Notes: generated by a model not told the origin, from the sequence alone. A stretch of DNA of 64,000 bases from Streptomyces actuosus (GCF_016921115.1 NZ_JAFFZS010000005.1:124001-188000); one strand, 5' to 3'. Positions 9,166 through 18,851 are shown, counted from the stretch's first letter. Numbers and translations: made by a program.

Positions 9166-10377
9166 TCACACCCGGTGGGCCGCTCCCGTCGGCGTGGCGC
9201 CCCGGGTGTCCAGCAGCAGTTGCGCCTTCACGGACAGGCCCTGGAGGTCGTACGTCCGGTGCTGCTGGAGCAGGATCGTCAGGTCGGCGTCGCCCACCGC
9301 CTCGTACAGGGAGTCCGCGCGCGGCACGGGCCGGTCCAGGACGTTCCAGGACGGTACGAGGGGGTCGTGGTAGCTGACCGCGGCACCGAGCCGCATCAGC
9401 CCGGTCGCGACCTCCTCCGCCGGCGTGCCCTGCTGGTCGGCGACGTCGGCCTTGTAGGTGACCCCCAGGAGGAGGACGCGGGCGCCCCGCGCGGACTTGC
9501 CGTGTTCGTTGAGGAGGGCGGCGGCGCGCTGGACGACGTACCGGGGCATGCGGCTGTTGACCTGCTGGGCCAGTTCCACCATGCGCAGACCCCGGCCGGT
9601 GCGCCCGGTGAGGTCCTGCGGGACGGAATGGCCGCCGACACCGGGGCCGGGGCGGAAGGCCTGGAAGCCGAAGGGCTTGGTCTCCGCGCAGCGGATGACG
9701 TCCCACAGGTCGACGCCCAGCTCGTGGCACAGGACGGCCATCTCGTTGACGAGGGCGATGTTGACGTGGCGGTAGTTCGTCTCCAGCAGTTGCACGGTCT
9801 CGGCCTCGCGCAGACCACGCGCGCGTACCACCTTGTCGGTGATGCGGCTGTAGAAGGCGGCGGCCGACTCGGTGCAGGCGGGGGTGAGCCCGCCGATGAC
9901 CTTCGGGGTGTTGGCGGGGGCGAAGGCGCGGTTGCCGGGGTCGGTGCGGGCGGGGGAGTGGGCGAGGTGGAAGTCGCGGCCTGCCCGCAGGCCCGATCCC
10001 TCTTCGAGCAGGGGGCGCAGGAAGTCCTCCGTGGTGCCCGGGCGGACCGGGGACTCCAGGATGACGGTGGTGTGCGGGCGCATGTGTCCGGCGAGGGTGC
10101 GGGCGGCCTTCTCGAGCTGGCCGAGGTCGTGGTCGCCGTCGGGGCCGCAGGGGGTGGGGGCGCAGAGCACGGCGGTGCGGACGCGGCCGAGCTCGGCCGG
10201 GCCGACGGCCTGCCGGAAGCCGCGCGCGAGCATCCGGCGCAGTTCGGCGGGGCTGACGGAGGCGCCGGCCTCCGGGCCCGTTCGGTAGCCGACGGTGGGG
10301 ATGCCGGCGGCGACGGCGGCCTGGGCCAGCGGCAGGCCGAGCGGGCCGAGTCCGATGACGGCGAGATCTGCGGGCAT
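9166..10377 (-). CDS. Nucleotide-sugar dehydrogenase homologue, catalytic Cys replaced by Ser
   Basis: A 403-aa protein of the UDP-glucose/UDP-ManNAc dehydrogenase family, which makes two-step NAD+ oxidations of UDP-sugars to uronic acids. The N-terminal Rossmann motif GLGPLGLPLA is at residues 9-18, with a central helical dimer domain (ETNYRHVNIALVNEMA) and a C-terminal UDP-binding domain (LLGVTYKADVADQQGTPA). The usual active-site motif GGHCxPxD reads GGHSVPQD here, with Ser251 at the position of the catalytic Cys. The ATG at 10377 is preferred over the TTG at 10398 because it directly precedes the Rossmann strand and GAAGGA lies about 11 bases upstream. No glycosyltransferase or polysaccharide gene is adjacent. 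Confidence 0.85.
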   Translation of the reverse strand: MPADLAVIGLGPLGLPLAQAAVAAGIPTVGYRTGPEAGASVSPAELRRMLARGFRQAVGPAELGRVRTAVLCAPTPCGPDGDHDLGQLEKAARTLAGHMRPHTTVILESPVRPGTTEDFLRPLLEEGSGLRAGRDFHLAHSPARTDPGNRAFAPANTPKVIGGLTPACTESAAAFYSRITDKVVRARGLREAETVQLLETNYRHVNIALVNEMAVLCHELGVDLWDVIRCAETKPFGFQAFRPGPGVGGHSVPQDLTGRTGRGLRMVELAQQVNSRMPRYVVQRAAALLNEHGKSARGARVLLLGVTYKADVADQQGTPAEEVATGLMRLGAAVSYHDPLVPSWNVLDRPVPRADSLYEAVGDADLTILLQQHRTYDLQGLSVKAQLLLDTRGATPTGAAHRV

Positions 10378-10661
10378 GGCGTGGGCCGTCCTTCCCAATA
10401 ACCGAAGCGGGACAGGCGCGCAAGCCCGGTGGACAGGATGAGCGAGCGCACTGTCAGACTAGGAGTAAATATGACCGATATGCGGTATTGATCCGCCTCG
10501 TTTCGGCGAGTGTTTCCCGGCGGGACCCCCGGGCGTCGTCCACAGGCCGGGGGCGAGTGGTGGCTGAAGTCGGGCAAGCCGGTCAGAATTCGGGCAGGGG
10601 GGAGTGGGCCGGGCTTCGCCCGCCGGGTGCGGCCGACGCGACGGACGATCGGGAGGCAGCA

Positions 10662-12368
10662 GTGAGGACAGCGACACTGGGGCCGGCGCAGCGTGCCGAG
10701 TCACTCGCCGCGATGGCGGAGCGGGAACTGGACGTGCTGGTCGTCGGCGGCGGTGTCGTGGGTGCCGGAACCGCCCTCGATGCCGTGACGCGGGGTCTGG
10801 CCACCGGGCTCGTGGAGGCGCGGGACTGGGCGTCGGGCACCTCCAGCCGGTCCAGCAAGCTGATCCACGGCGGCCTGCGCTACCTGGAGATGCTCGACTT
10901 CGCCCTCGTCCGCGAGGCGCTGAAGGAGCGCGGCCTGCTGCTGGAGCGGCTCGCCCCGCACCTGGTGAAACCGGTGCCGTTCCTCTACCCCCTGCAGCAC
11001 CGCGGCTGGGAGCGGCTGTACGCCGGGTCGGGCGTCGCGCTCTACGACGCCATGTCGATGGCCCGCGGCCACGGCCGGGGCCTGCCGCTGCACCGGCACC
11101 TGAGCAGGCGTCACGCCCTGCGGGTGGCGCCCTGCCTGCAGAAGGACGCCCTCGTCGGCGCCCTGCAGTACTACGACGCCCAGATGGACGACGCGCGCTT
11201 CGTGGCCACCCTGGTGCGCACCGCGGCGTCGTACGGCGCGAAGGCGGCCAACCGCGCGCGGGTGACCGGCTTCCTGCGCGAGGGGGAGCGCGTGGTCGGC
11301 GCCCGGGTGCAGGACGTCGAGGGCGGCGGGGAGTACGAGGTCCGCGCCAAGCAGATCGTCAACGCCACGGGCGTCTGGACCGACGACACCCAGGCCATGG
11401 TGGGTGAACGCGGCCAGTTCCACGTCCGCGCCTCCAAGGGAATCCACCTCGTCGTGCCGCGCGACCGCATCAGTTCCTCCACCGGGCTGATCCTGCGCAC
11501 CGAGAGGTCCGTGCTGTTCGTCATCCCCTGGGGCCGGCACTGGATCGTCGGGACGACGGACACCGAATGGGACCTGGACAAGGCCCACCCGGCCGCCTCC
11601 AGCGCCGACATCGACTACCTCCTGGAGACCGTGAACTCGGTGCTCGCCGTTCCGTTGACCCGCGACGACGTCGAGGGCGTGTACGCGGGGCTCCGCCCGC
11701 TGCTGGCCGGTGAGTCGGACGCCACCAGCAAGCTCTCGCGCGAGCACACCGTGGCCCATCCGGCGCCGGGCCTGGTGGTGGTCGCGGGCGGCAAGTACAC
11801 GACCTACCGGGTGATGGCCGAGGACGCCGTCGACGAGGCCGTGCGCGGACTCGACCTGCGCGTCGCCGACTGCGTCACCGAGGACGTCCCGCTGCTCGGC
11901 GCGGAGGGGTACCGCGCGCTGTGGAACGCGCGGGCGCGGATCGCCGCCCGGACGGGGCTGCACCCGGTCCGTGTCGAGCACCTGCTGAATCGATACGGAT
12001 CCATGGCCGAGGAGGTCCTCGAACTCGTCACCGCCGACCCCGGCCTCGGCAAACCGCTGCACGCCGCCGAGGACTACCTGCGCGCCGAAGTCGTCTACGC
12101 CGCCTCCCACGAGGGTGCGCGGCACCTGGACGACGTCCTGACCCGCCGCACCCGTATCTCCATCGAGACCTTCGACCGTGGCACCCGCAGTGCGCGGGAG
12201 GCCGCCGAGCTGATGGCGCCGGTGCTCGGCTGGGACAAGGGCCACGTCGAACGCGAGGTGGAGCACTACGAGAAGCGGGTGGAGGCGGAGCGGGAGTCGC
12301 AGCTCCAGCCGGACGACCTGACGGCGGACGCGGCCCGGCTGGGAGCACCGGACATCGTGCCGTTGTGA
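10662..12368 (+). CDS. glpD: Glycerol-3-phosphate dehydrogenase, FAD-dependent
   Basis: A 568-aa flavoprotein that oxidises sn-glycerol 3-phosphate to dihydroxyacetone phosphate at the membrane and passes electrons to quinone. The FAD-binding GGGVVGAGTALDA is near residue 30. GTSSRSSKLIHGGLRYLE is the family signature, and PWGRHWIVGTTDTEWD and the C-terminal DAO_C-like helical domain are present. The GTG start at 10662 has GGGAGG five bases upstream; an in-frame upstream extension to 10488 is poorly conserved in composition. No glpF or glpK is adjacent. It diverges from the dehydrogenase gene, with a 284-base shared upstream region in which I found no convincing operator. Confidence 0.93.
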   Translation: MRTATLGPAQRAESLAAMAERELDVLVVGGGVVGAGTALDAVTRGLATGLVEARDWASGTSSRSSKLIHGGLRYLEMLDFALVREALKERGLLLERLAPHLVKPVPFLYPLQHRGWERLYAGSGVALYDAMSMARGHGRGLPLHRHLSRRHALRVAPCLQKDALVGALQYYDAQMDDARFVATLVRTAASYGAKAANRARVTGFLREGERVVGARVQDVEGGGEYEVRAKQIVNATGVWTDDTQAMVGERGQFHVRASKGIHLVVPRDRISSSTGLILRTERSVLFVIPWGRHWIVGTTDTEWDLDKAHPAASSADIDYLLETVNSVLAVPLTRDDVEGVYAGLRPLLAGESDATSKLSREHTVAHPAPGLVVVAGGKYTTYRVMAEDAVDEAVRGLDLRVADCVTEDVPLLGAEGYRALWNARARIAARTGLHPVRVEHLLNRYGSMAEEVLELVTADPGLGKPLHAAEDYLRAEVVYAASHEGARHLDDVLTRRTRISIETFDRGTRSAREAAELMAPVLGWDKGHVEREVEHYEKRVEAERESQLQPDDLTADAARLGAPDIVPL

Positions 12369-12484
12369 CCGGCGGCGGACGGGGCGGGGGCTCGGCGGGC
12401 CGGCCGGCAGGGCTCGGCGCGGGCTTCGGTGGTGCGTGGGCGTGGTGGCGGGCGGCCGTTCGGCAGGGTGAGCCGGGCGGGGCA

Positions 12485-12502
12485 CTCACTCGAAAGAGTG
12501 AG
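12485..12502. terminator. Small GAAA-loop hairpin between convergent genes
   Basis: CTCACTC / GAGTGAG (12485-12491 and 12496-12502) is a perfect 7-bp stem with a GAAA tetraloop. It lies between the glpD stop and the stop of the convergent serine hydrolase gene, so it may act for both. Confidence 0.5.
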
Positions 12503-12536
12503 CGGATGCGGGATCTCGGCTTGCGTCCGGAACGTT

Positions 12537-13580
12537 CTACGGGGTGCGAGGGCAGAACTCGGCAGCGAGCAGGGCCGGTTCGAGGTCGGGGTCTGTGATC
12601 GTGGTCGTGTTCACCCGGAACGTGAGGACGCGGCGCCCGTCGACGGTGGCCGCGCTGCGCACGTAGCTGCCGGATATCCGGCCGTTGTGTCCCCACACCG
12701 TGGTGCCGCACGGCAGTTGCACCGGATAGAGGCCCATGCCGTACGCGCCGTGTGCGGTGCGGGTGTCGAGCATCTCGCGCATCTCGCGCGGGGGTAGCAG
12801 TTCGCCGCCGAGCAGGGCCGCGTAGAAGCGGTCCAGATCGGCGAGCGTGGTCACCAGTTCGCCCGCGGCTCCGGCCACCCGTGGGTCGAGATCGGTGACA
12901 TCGGAACCGTCGGTGGCGAAGGAGCGCCCGTGCGGGGCGGGCAGCGTCGCACGGGAGCCGGGGAAGGAGGTGCCCGTCAGGCCCAGGGGAGCGATGATGC
13001 GCCGCTCGGCCTCCGCGGCGTACGAGCGGCCGGTCACCTGGTCGACGACCATGCCGAGCAGGACGTAGTCGGTGTTGGAGTAGGAGTAGCGGCCGCGGTC
13101 GGCCGGAGGGTGGGTGAGGGCGAGGCGGACGGCCTGCTCGGGGGTGACGGGGACGGTGCCGCCGGTGAGCCGGGTGAAGTCGTACAGGCCGCTGGTGTGC
13201 GTCAGCAGGGAACGAAGGGTCAGCGCGCGCCCGTCGTTGCCGGCTCCGCGCACCAGGCCCGGCAGGTGCTGCTCCACCGTGTCCGACAGGGACAGCCGTT
13301 GCTCGGCGGCCAGTTGGAGGACGATCGTCGCGAGGAAGGTCTTGGTGATGCTGCCGGCGCGGAAGTGGTCGGCACGGGAGACGCCCCGGCCGGCCCAGGC
13401 GTAGCGGGCCCCGGTCTCCTCCTGCGCCAGCAGTGCCGCGGCGGGCGCGCCGCCCCGGGTCACCAGCAGCGGCAGGACCGCGTCCGTGGGCGGCGTCGCC
13501 CGCGCCTGCGAGCCCGCCGGCGCGAGGAGCAGCAGCGCGAGCACGACCGGCGCGGCCCGCAGTCTTCGTGGCGGTGGCAT
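12537..13580 (-). CDS. Secreted serine hydrolase (beta-lactamase / D,D-carboxypeptidase family)
   Basis: A 347-aa exported protein. A signal peptide covers about residues 1-27 (MPPPRRLRAAPVVLALLLLA then an Ala-X-Ala site). The penicillin-binding fold is shown by the SxxK motif S77-I-T-K80, the YxN motif Y167-S-N169 and the HNG triad H298-N-G300 in place of KTG, as in class C beta-lactamase-like and R61-type D,D-carboxypeptidases. Its likely role is peptidoglycan stem-peptide trimming or peptide/ester hydrolysis outside the membrane; beta-lactamase activity cannot be judged from motifs. The start was set at the ATG with GGGGAGGG seven bases upstream, directly before the signal peptide. Confidence 0.88.
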   Translation of the reverse strand: MPPPRRLRAAPVVLALLLLAPAGSQARATPPTDAVLPLLVTRGGAPAAALLAQEETGARYAWAGRGVSRADHFRAGSITKTFLATIVLQLAAEQRLSLSDTVEQHLPGLVRGAGNDGRALTLRSLLTHTSGLYDFTRLTGGTVPVTPEQAVRLALTHPPADRGRYSYSNTDYVLLGMVVDQVTGRSYAAEAERRIIAPLGLTGTSFPGSRATLPAPHGRSFATDGSDVTDLDPRVAGAAGELVTTLADLDRFYAALLGGELLPPREMREMLDTRTAHGAYGMGLYPVQLPCGTTVWGHNGRISGSYVRSAATVDGRRVLTFRVNTTTITDPDLEPALLAAEFCPRTP

Positions 13581-13971
13581 CGTGGTCCCTCCCCTCGCTC
13601 CGATCCTCCGTGGTCGCCGGGTCGTTGCCGTGAGCCGTCCCGGTGGGCCGTCGCCTCGGTCGTCAACTGCTTCCGGTTGCCCTCGGCTCCCAGTCGTTGT
13701 CACTGGTCGTTGCATCACCCTTGATGGTGCGGGCCGTTCCGGTTGTCCCCCCGACCGGGGCGGCGCGCGGTGTCGAGGCCCCATCATCCCCGTCGGTGGA
13801 CCGGCCGCTGCACCGGGGGGCGCAGGGGGTGTGAGGGGAGTGTGAGGGGGATGCGGCGTGTACGGAACGGAAGGTTCCGGGTGCGGTGCGTTGAGGGACC
13901 CTGGGTGCGTCGGGCACTTGCCGGGTGAGAGACAATGGAGGCTCTGTCAGGGCGGGTTGCAGAGGGGACGC
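13581..13971. other. Divergent intergenic region, serine hydrolase and first kinase
   Basis: About 390 bases that must contain both promoters. I see a short CATCA/TGATG hairpin near 13712 and no clear consensus promoter. Confidence 0.4.
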
Positions 13972-15999
13972 ATGTCGGAGGCGGAGCGGGCGGGGACATC
14001 CCGTCAGGACAAGAGCGCACGTCTCCTCGCGGGGCGGTACCGGTTGGGAGACGTACTCGGCCGCGGCGGCATGGGCACGGTGTGGCGCGCCGAGGACGAG
14101 ACCCTCGGCCGGACGGTCGCCGTCAAGGAGCTGCGGTTCCCGTCGAACATCGACGAGGAGGAGAAGCGCCGCCTCATCACGCGCACGCTGCGTGAGGCCA
14201 AGGCGATCGCACGGATCCGCAACACCAGCGCGGTGACGGTGTTCGACGTGGTCCAGGAGGACGACCGGCCCTGGATCGTGATGGAACTCGTCGAGGGCAA
14301 GTCGCTCGCCGAGGTCATCCGCGAGGACGGGCTGCTGGAGCCCGGGCGGGCCGCGGAGGTCGGCCTCGCCGTCCTCGACGTGCTGCGGTCGGCCCACCGC
14401 GAGGGCATCCTGCACCGCGACGTGAAGCCGTCCAACGTGCTGATCGCCGACGACGGCCGGGTCGTGCTCACCGACTTCGGCATCGCGCAGGTCGAGGGCG
14501 ACCCGTCCATCACCTCCACGGGCATGCTCGTCGGCGCCCCCTCGTACATCTCCCCCGAGCGGGCCCGCGGGCACAAGCCGGGGCCGGCAGCCGACCTGTG
14601 GTCGCTCGGCGGGCTGCTGTACGCGTCGGTCGAGGGCGCGCCCCCGTACGACAAGGGCTCCGCGATCGCCACGCTCACCGCGGTGATGACCGAGCCGCTG
14701 GAGGAGCCGAAGAACGCCGGCCCGCTCCGGGACGTCATCTACGGCCTGCTCGCCAAGGACCCCGCCCAGCGGCTGGACGACGCGGGCGCCCGCACGATGC
14801 TGAAGGCGGTCATCCACACGGCCGACGCCGAGGCCGCCGGGGCCGGAGCGGTGAGCGACGCGACGAAGGTCGTACCGCTTCCGGCGCAGCCGGACGCCCC
14901 CACCCGGCAGGAAGGTCCGTCGGGCACCGGTGGCAGGCGCGGCGAGGAGGCGGGGGAACGGCTGCGCGGCGCGCTGCGTTCCGTGCGCAAGGCCGCAGGC
15001 GCGGTCGGGGCCGGCGGGACGGCGGCCAGGGCCGCCACGGCCACCCCGGGACGCGGCGCCTCCGGCGCCGCCGCTGCGGCCACCGGCGGCGCGGGAGCGC
15101 CCGCCGCCCCGCCGGCGTCGTCGCCGCGGGGCGCCGGACCGGCCCCGCACGGCGACGGGACCGACGGCGACCGGCGTTCCGGCTGGGGCGTCGTGCCGCC
15201 GCCGGACCTGGACCTGCCCCCGCGGCCCGTGCCGAGGGCGCCGCTCACCGATGTCGTATCGCGGCGCACGCTGGTGATCATCGCCGTGGCGGTGGTGCTC
15301 GCCGTGCTGGGCACCGTCCTGGCCCTGACGCTCGGCGGCGGCGACGGCGCCGGCGCCGGTGCGAAGAACGGCTCCCGTGCCGGAGCGGCCGCCGGTCCCT
15401 CCACCAAGGAGGACCCCGCCGGTGCCACCGGTGCCACCGGTGCCGGCGCCGGCACCGACGGCGCCGCGTCGCCCTCCGCCCCGGCCGCCCCGGACACGGG
15501 CGCCGCGCCCGGTGCCGGCACCGCCCCGAGTGGTGCCGGCACGCCCGGCGCGGGCACCGCAGACAACGGGGTCGCCACGACGCACCGCAGCGGCCAGGGG
15601 TACACGATCGGGCTGCCCGTGGGATGGAAGTTCCAGACCTCCAGTGAGGCTGGGGACCGTTTCACCGGCCCGAACGGCCAGAAGCTGCTCGTGGGCTGGA
15701 CCACCGCGCCCAAGGACGACCCCGTTGCCGACTGGCAGAACCAGGAGGGGTCCATGCGGCGGGCGCAGTACGACCGGATCCGCATCGAGAAGGTGGACTA
15801 CCGCGGCTGGAACACGGCCGACTGGGAGTTCACGTACGTCTCCGGCGGGACGAAGTACCGGAGCGTCGACCGCGGCTTCGTCGTCGGCGCCCACCTGGGG
15901 TACGGCCTGATGTACACGGCCAAGGCCGACGACTGGAACGGCGACCTGCGCAAGAACACCTGGCGGACACTCACGGACACATTCAGCCCGAAGAAGTGA
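13972..15999 (+). CDS. Transmembrane Ser/Thr protein kinase 1 of the cluster
   Basis: A 675-aa kinase. The catalytic domain at about 20-290 has an intact P-loop (GRGGMGTVW), Lys52, the catalytic loop HRDVKPSN with D150, DFG with D168 and the SPE segment. An Ala/Gly/Pro-rich linker (about 300-430) precedes one membrane helix (about 433-455, LVIIAVAVVLAVLGTVLAL). The outside part holds a second low-complexity stretch and a terminal domain of about 140 residues (GYTIGLPVGWKF onwards) that resembles those of kinases 2-5. It should be catalytically active, with the N-terminus inside. In S. coelicolor the corresponding kinase cluster has been linked to sporulation and spore-wall synthesis (known, from memory). 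The start ATG follows GAGGGGA. Confidence 0.92.
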   Translation: MSEAERAGTSRQDKSARLLAGRYRLGDVLGRGGMGTVWRAEDETLGRTVAVKELRFPSNIDEEEKRRLITRTLREAKAIARIRNTSAVTVFDVVQEDDRPWIVMELVEGKSLAEVIREDGLLEPGRAAEVGLAVLDVLRSAHREGILHRDVKPSNVLIADDGRVVLTDFGIAQVEGDPSITSTGMLVGAPSYISPERARGHKPGPAADLWSLGGLLYASVEGAPPYDKGSAIATLTAVMTEPLEEPKNAGPLRDVIYGLLAKDPAQRLDDAGARTMLKAVIHTADAEAAGAGAVSDATKVVPLPAQPDAPTRQEGPSGTGGRRGEEAGERLRGALRSVRKAAGAVGAGGTAARAATATPGRGASGAAAAATGGAGAPAAPPASSPRGAGPAPHGDGTDGDRRSGWGVVPPPDLDLPPRPVPRAPLTDVVSRRTLVIIAVAVVLAVLGTVLALTLGGGDGAGAGAKNGSRAGAAAGPSTKEDPAGATGATGAGAGTDGAASPSAPAAPDTGAAPGAGTAPSGAGTPGAGTADNGVATTHRSGQGYTIGLPVGWKFQTSSEAGDRFTGPNGQKLLVGWTTAPKDDPVADWQNQEGSMRRAQYDRIRIEKVDYRGWNTADWEFTYVSGGTKYRSVDRGFVVGAHLGYGLMYTAKADDWNGDLRKNTWRTLTDTFSPKK

Positions 16000-16177
16000 G
16001 GCAATGCCCTCCGCACCGCCGGCCATGCGAAGCCGGGACGGGATCTCGCATCCCCTCTCTGCCGGTCGTCTCCGGCACGTATCGTGAGTGCTTGCGGACC
16101 GTACGCATCCGGGTAGAGGTGCACAACGGGACGTGTGTCGAACGGAATTGACCGACCGGGCGGCCGGGGGAGGCAAC

Positions 16178-18826
16178 GTGGACGACTATGCGGGACGGGT
16201 ACTCGCCGATCGCTACCGCCTGCCGCTGCCGCCGTCCGACGAGTACGAGCTCACCGAGACGCGGGCCTTCGACACCTACAGCGGGCAGGAAGTCCTGATC
16301 CGGCAGGTGCCGTTGCCGGAGGTCGTGGAGGCGGAGGTACTCGACGCCGAGGGGCTGCCCGAAGGCTTCACGGCGCGTGAACGGCCGGGCGGAACCCGCG
16401 TCCCGGGCACCCGCCGGGCCGCTGCGGGCACGACCACCCGGCGGCCCGCCGATCCCGTGGTGCGGCGTGCGCTGGAGGCTGCCCAGGCCGCCGCGCGGAT
16501 CCCCGACCACCCGCTGCTCGACCAGGTCTTCGACGTGTTCGCCGAGGGCGGCTCGCTGTGGGTGGTGAGCGAACGGGTGGCCGCCCGGCCGCTGGCGGCG
16601 CTGCTCGCGGAGAAGCCGCTGACGCCCTACCGGGCGGCCGAGGTCGCCTCCGACGTGCTCACGGCTCTGCGGGCGCTGCACGCGCACGGCTGGGTGCACC
16701 GCAACATCACCGCCCGCACGGTGCTCGTCTGCGACGACGGGCGCATCATGCTCACGGGGCTGGCGGCCGGCGCGGCGGAAGAGGCCCTGTGCGGCTACGA
16801 CCCCGTACCGCCCCAGGGCGGTGAGAGCGAGGGCGGACCGGGCCAGGAGCCCGGTACCGGCCGCACCGAGCGGCTCCCGGACGGCACCGGTGCACACGGC
16901 ACGCCCGGCAGAGCCCCGGCGGCCCCCCGCGCGCCCGGCGGAGCCCTGCCCCGCAGCGGCGGCCCCGACGCCCGGGCGGGTGCGGACGGCGGCGCGGGCC
17001 CCGGTGGCGCGGCCGGAGGCGCCGACCCCGAGTCCGCCCGGCGTGCCGCGATCCAGGCACGGGCGGCCGGCGGGCCGGCCCCCGGCGCCGAACCGGGGAA
17101 CGGGGCCTCGGCCGCACTCGCCCGCACTCCGGCACCCCGGAGCGGGGACGACGTCCGGGCCGCCCGCGCCGGGGCGATCGCCGCGTACCGGGCGGGAGCG
17201 CGGGCCGCGGCCCGGGTCCAGGACGGCCGGCAGAACGGGGGGATCGCGCTGCCCGGCGCCCCCCGGCCCGCCACCGCGGGAGACACCACCGGCACCCGCG
17301 GCGACGGGGCCCCGCCCCGATCGCCGTCCTCCTCCCGCCCGCCTGCCGCACCCCTGCCGGGCACGACGGCCGACCCCTACGGCGTCGGCGCGACTCCCCG
17401 GCACGGTGCCGTGCCCCGCCCGTCCGCCCCCGCCCCGGCGCCGCCGTCCGCGGACACCGCCGCCCCGGGGCCGGCCGGCCCCGCCGCCTCCCCGGCGCCC
17501 GCCCGCTGGGACGAACCGGCGGCCGGCGTCCCGCACCACCGTGGACCCGCCACCGCGCTCGCCGCAGAGCGGGCGCGGCAGGCCCGGATGACGCTGGTCG
17601 GCGCCGTCACCGAACGGTGGGCTCCCGAACAGGCCGGCCCGGTGCACGACAACTGGCAGCTGGCCGCCCCGATCGGACCCGCCACCGACCTGTGGGCGCT
17701 CGGCGCGCTGCTCTTCCGGGCCGTGCAGGGACATGCGCCCTACCCGGAGGAGTCGACGGCGGAGCTGGTGCAGATGGTGTGCGCCGAACCGCCCGCCTTC
17801 GCGGAGGAGTGCGGGCCGCTGAGGCCGGTCGTCGAATCGCTGCTGCGCCAGGACCCCACCGACCGTCCCGACGTGGAGGAACTGCGGGGCTGGCTGCGTT
17901 CGCTGGTGCGTTCCGCCCCCGAACCGGAGGCCGGGGCGCACGTCGTCGCGGCGCCGCCCGCCGACCCCAGCCGGCTGCCGATCGTGCGCCGCCGGGGCGA
18001 ACTGGTGCGCAGGCGCCGCGCCGGACTGCCCGCGAACACGCACGGGCGACACAAACGGGCCCGCCAGGAAGGACGTTCGGCCCACTCACCGCGCCGCCTG
18101 GGCCGCACGCTGCTGCTGCTGATCCTCGCTCTGCTGGCCGGGGCGGTCGCGTACGCGGTGCTCTTCATGCCGAAGGCCGACGGCCGGGCCGGGGCGGCGG
18201 TGCCCGGTGCCGGCCGGACCGGTGCCGCCGGGGAGGCCGCGCCGACCCCCGAGGAGCCCGCGGCGAGCAGCGAGCCCCGGCCCGACCAGACCTCACCCGG
18301 CGACGACGGCGCGGGCGGCACCGGATCGGCGGGCTCGGACGCGACCCAGCCGCAGACGGCGGGCCCCGGCGCCGCGGACGGATTCACCGTCCGCACCGAT
18401 CCGGAGGGCTTCCGGATCGCGGTCGCCGACGGCTGGGAGCGCACGCCGAGGAACGCGCGCGGGCAAGTGGAGTACACACACGGCGGCTTCGAGCTCATCG
18501 TCGTTCCCGGCCGGGACAGCGCGACCGCCTACGGCAGCGATCCGATGGTCTACCAACGGGAGAAGGAACGTGAGATCCAGCCGTACCGCGACTCCAGCTG
18601 GGCCACCGCCAGCGGCCTGAAGACCATTCAGGTCGGCGGACGGACCATGGCAGAGGGGCAGTTCACCTGGACCGGTGCCGACGGCCGGGAGCTGTACGTG
18701 CGCAACCTCGCGATGCTGGTCGACGGCCGCTACCACATCGTGCAGGTGCGGGGCCCGGAGGCGGAGCGGGACGAGGTGACGCGGCTGTACGAGCAGGCGT
18801 CGTCGACGTACCGCCCGGCGAGTTGA
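16178..18826 (+). CDS. Transmembrane pseudokinase with a split kinase fold (kinase 2)
   Basis: An 882-aa protein with an unmistakable but degenerate kinase domain. The N-lobe lacks a glycine loop (LPLPPSDEYELTETRAF), and the invariant Lys position is Arg42 (VLIRQV). The catalytic HRD is HRN (N176) in WVHRNITART, and DFG reads GLA with Gly194. About 288 residues separate the DFG position from the APE element (A482-P-E), filled by Gly/Pro/Ala/Arg low-complexity sequence, where active relatives have about 25. The C-lobe then resumes normally (TDLWALGALLFRAV). A membrane helix at about 642-664 and a C-terminal outside domain (DGFTVRTDPEGFRIAVADGW) follow. It cannot be a conventional kinase and is probably a scaffold or regulator for its neighbours. 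GTG start with GGGGGAGG five bases away. Confidence 0.88.
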   Translation: MDDYAGRVLADRYRLPLPPSDEYELTETRAFDTYSGQEVLIRQVPLPEVVEAEVLDAEGLPEGFTARERPGGTRVPGTRRAAAGTTTRRPADPVVRRALEAAQAAARIPDHPLLDQVFDVFAEGGSLWVVSERVAARPLAALLAEKPLTPYRAAEVASDVLTALRALHAHGWVHRNITARTVLVCDDGRIMLTGLAAGAAEEALCGYDPVPPQGGESEGGPGQEPGTGRTERLPDGTGAHGTPGRAPAAPRAPGGALPRSGGPDARAGADGGAGPGGAAGGADPESARRAAIQARAAGGPAPGAEPGNGASAALARTPAPRSGDDVRAARAGAIAAYRAGARAAARVQDGRQNGGIALPGAPRPATAGDTTGTRGDGAPPRSPSSSRPPAAPLPGTTADPYGVGATPRHGAVPRPSAPAPAPPSADTAAPGPAGPAASPAPARWDEPAAGVPHHRGPATALAAERARQARMTLVGAVTERWAPEQAGPVHDNWQLAAPIGPATDLWALGALLFRAVQGHAPYPEESTAELVQMVCAEPPAFAEECGPLRPVVESLLRQDPTDRPDVEELRGWLRSLVRSAPEPEAGAHVVAAPPADPSRLPIVRRRGELVRRRRAGLPANTHGRHKRARQEGRSAHSPRRLGRTLLLLILALLAGAVAYAVLFMPKADGRAGAAVPGAGRTGAAGEAAPTPEEPAASSEPRPDQTSPGDDGAGGTGSAGSDATQPQTAGPGAADGFTVRTDPEGFRIAVADGWERTPRNARGQVEYTHGGFELIVVPGRDSATAYGSDPMVYQREKEREIQPYRDSSWATASGLKTIQVGGRTMAEGQFTWTGADGRELYVRNLAMLVDGRYHIVQVRGPEAERDEVTRLYEQASSTYRPAS

Positions 18827-18831
18827 CCCCC

Positions 18832-18851
18832 GGGCCCGTCCCCTCGGGCCC
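18832..18851 (+). terminator. Hairpin after kinase 2
   Basis: GGGCCCG / CGGGCCC (18832-18838 and 18845-18851) with loop TCCCCT starts 5 bases after the stop. The stem is short, so it may be only a partial terminator. Confidence 0.45.

Noticed and set aside
8711..10423. A long minus-strand frame across the dehydrogenase gene
   Set aside because: Wrong frame and Arg/Pro-rich composition; the 9166-10377 frame has the Rossmann and UDP-binding motifs.
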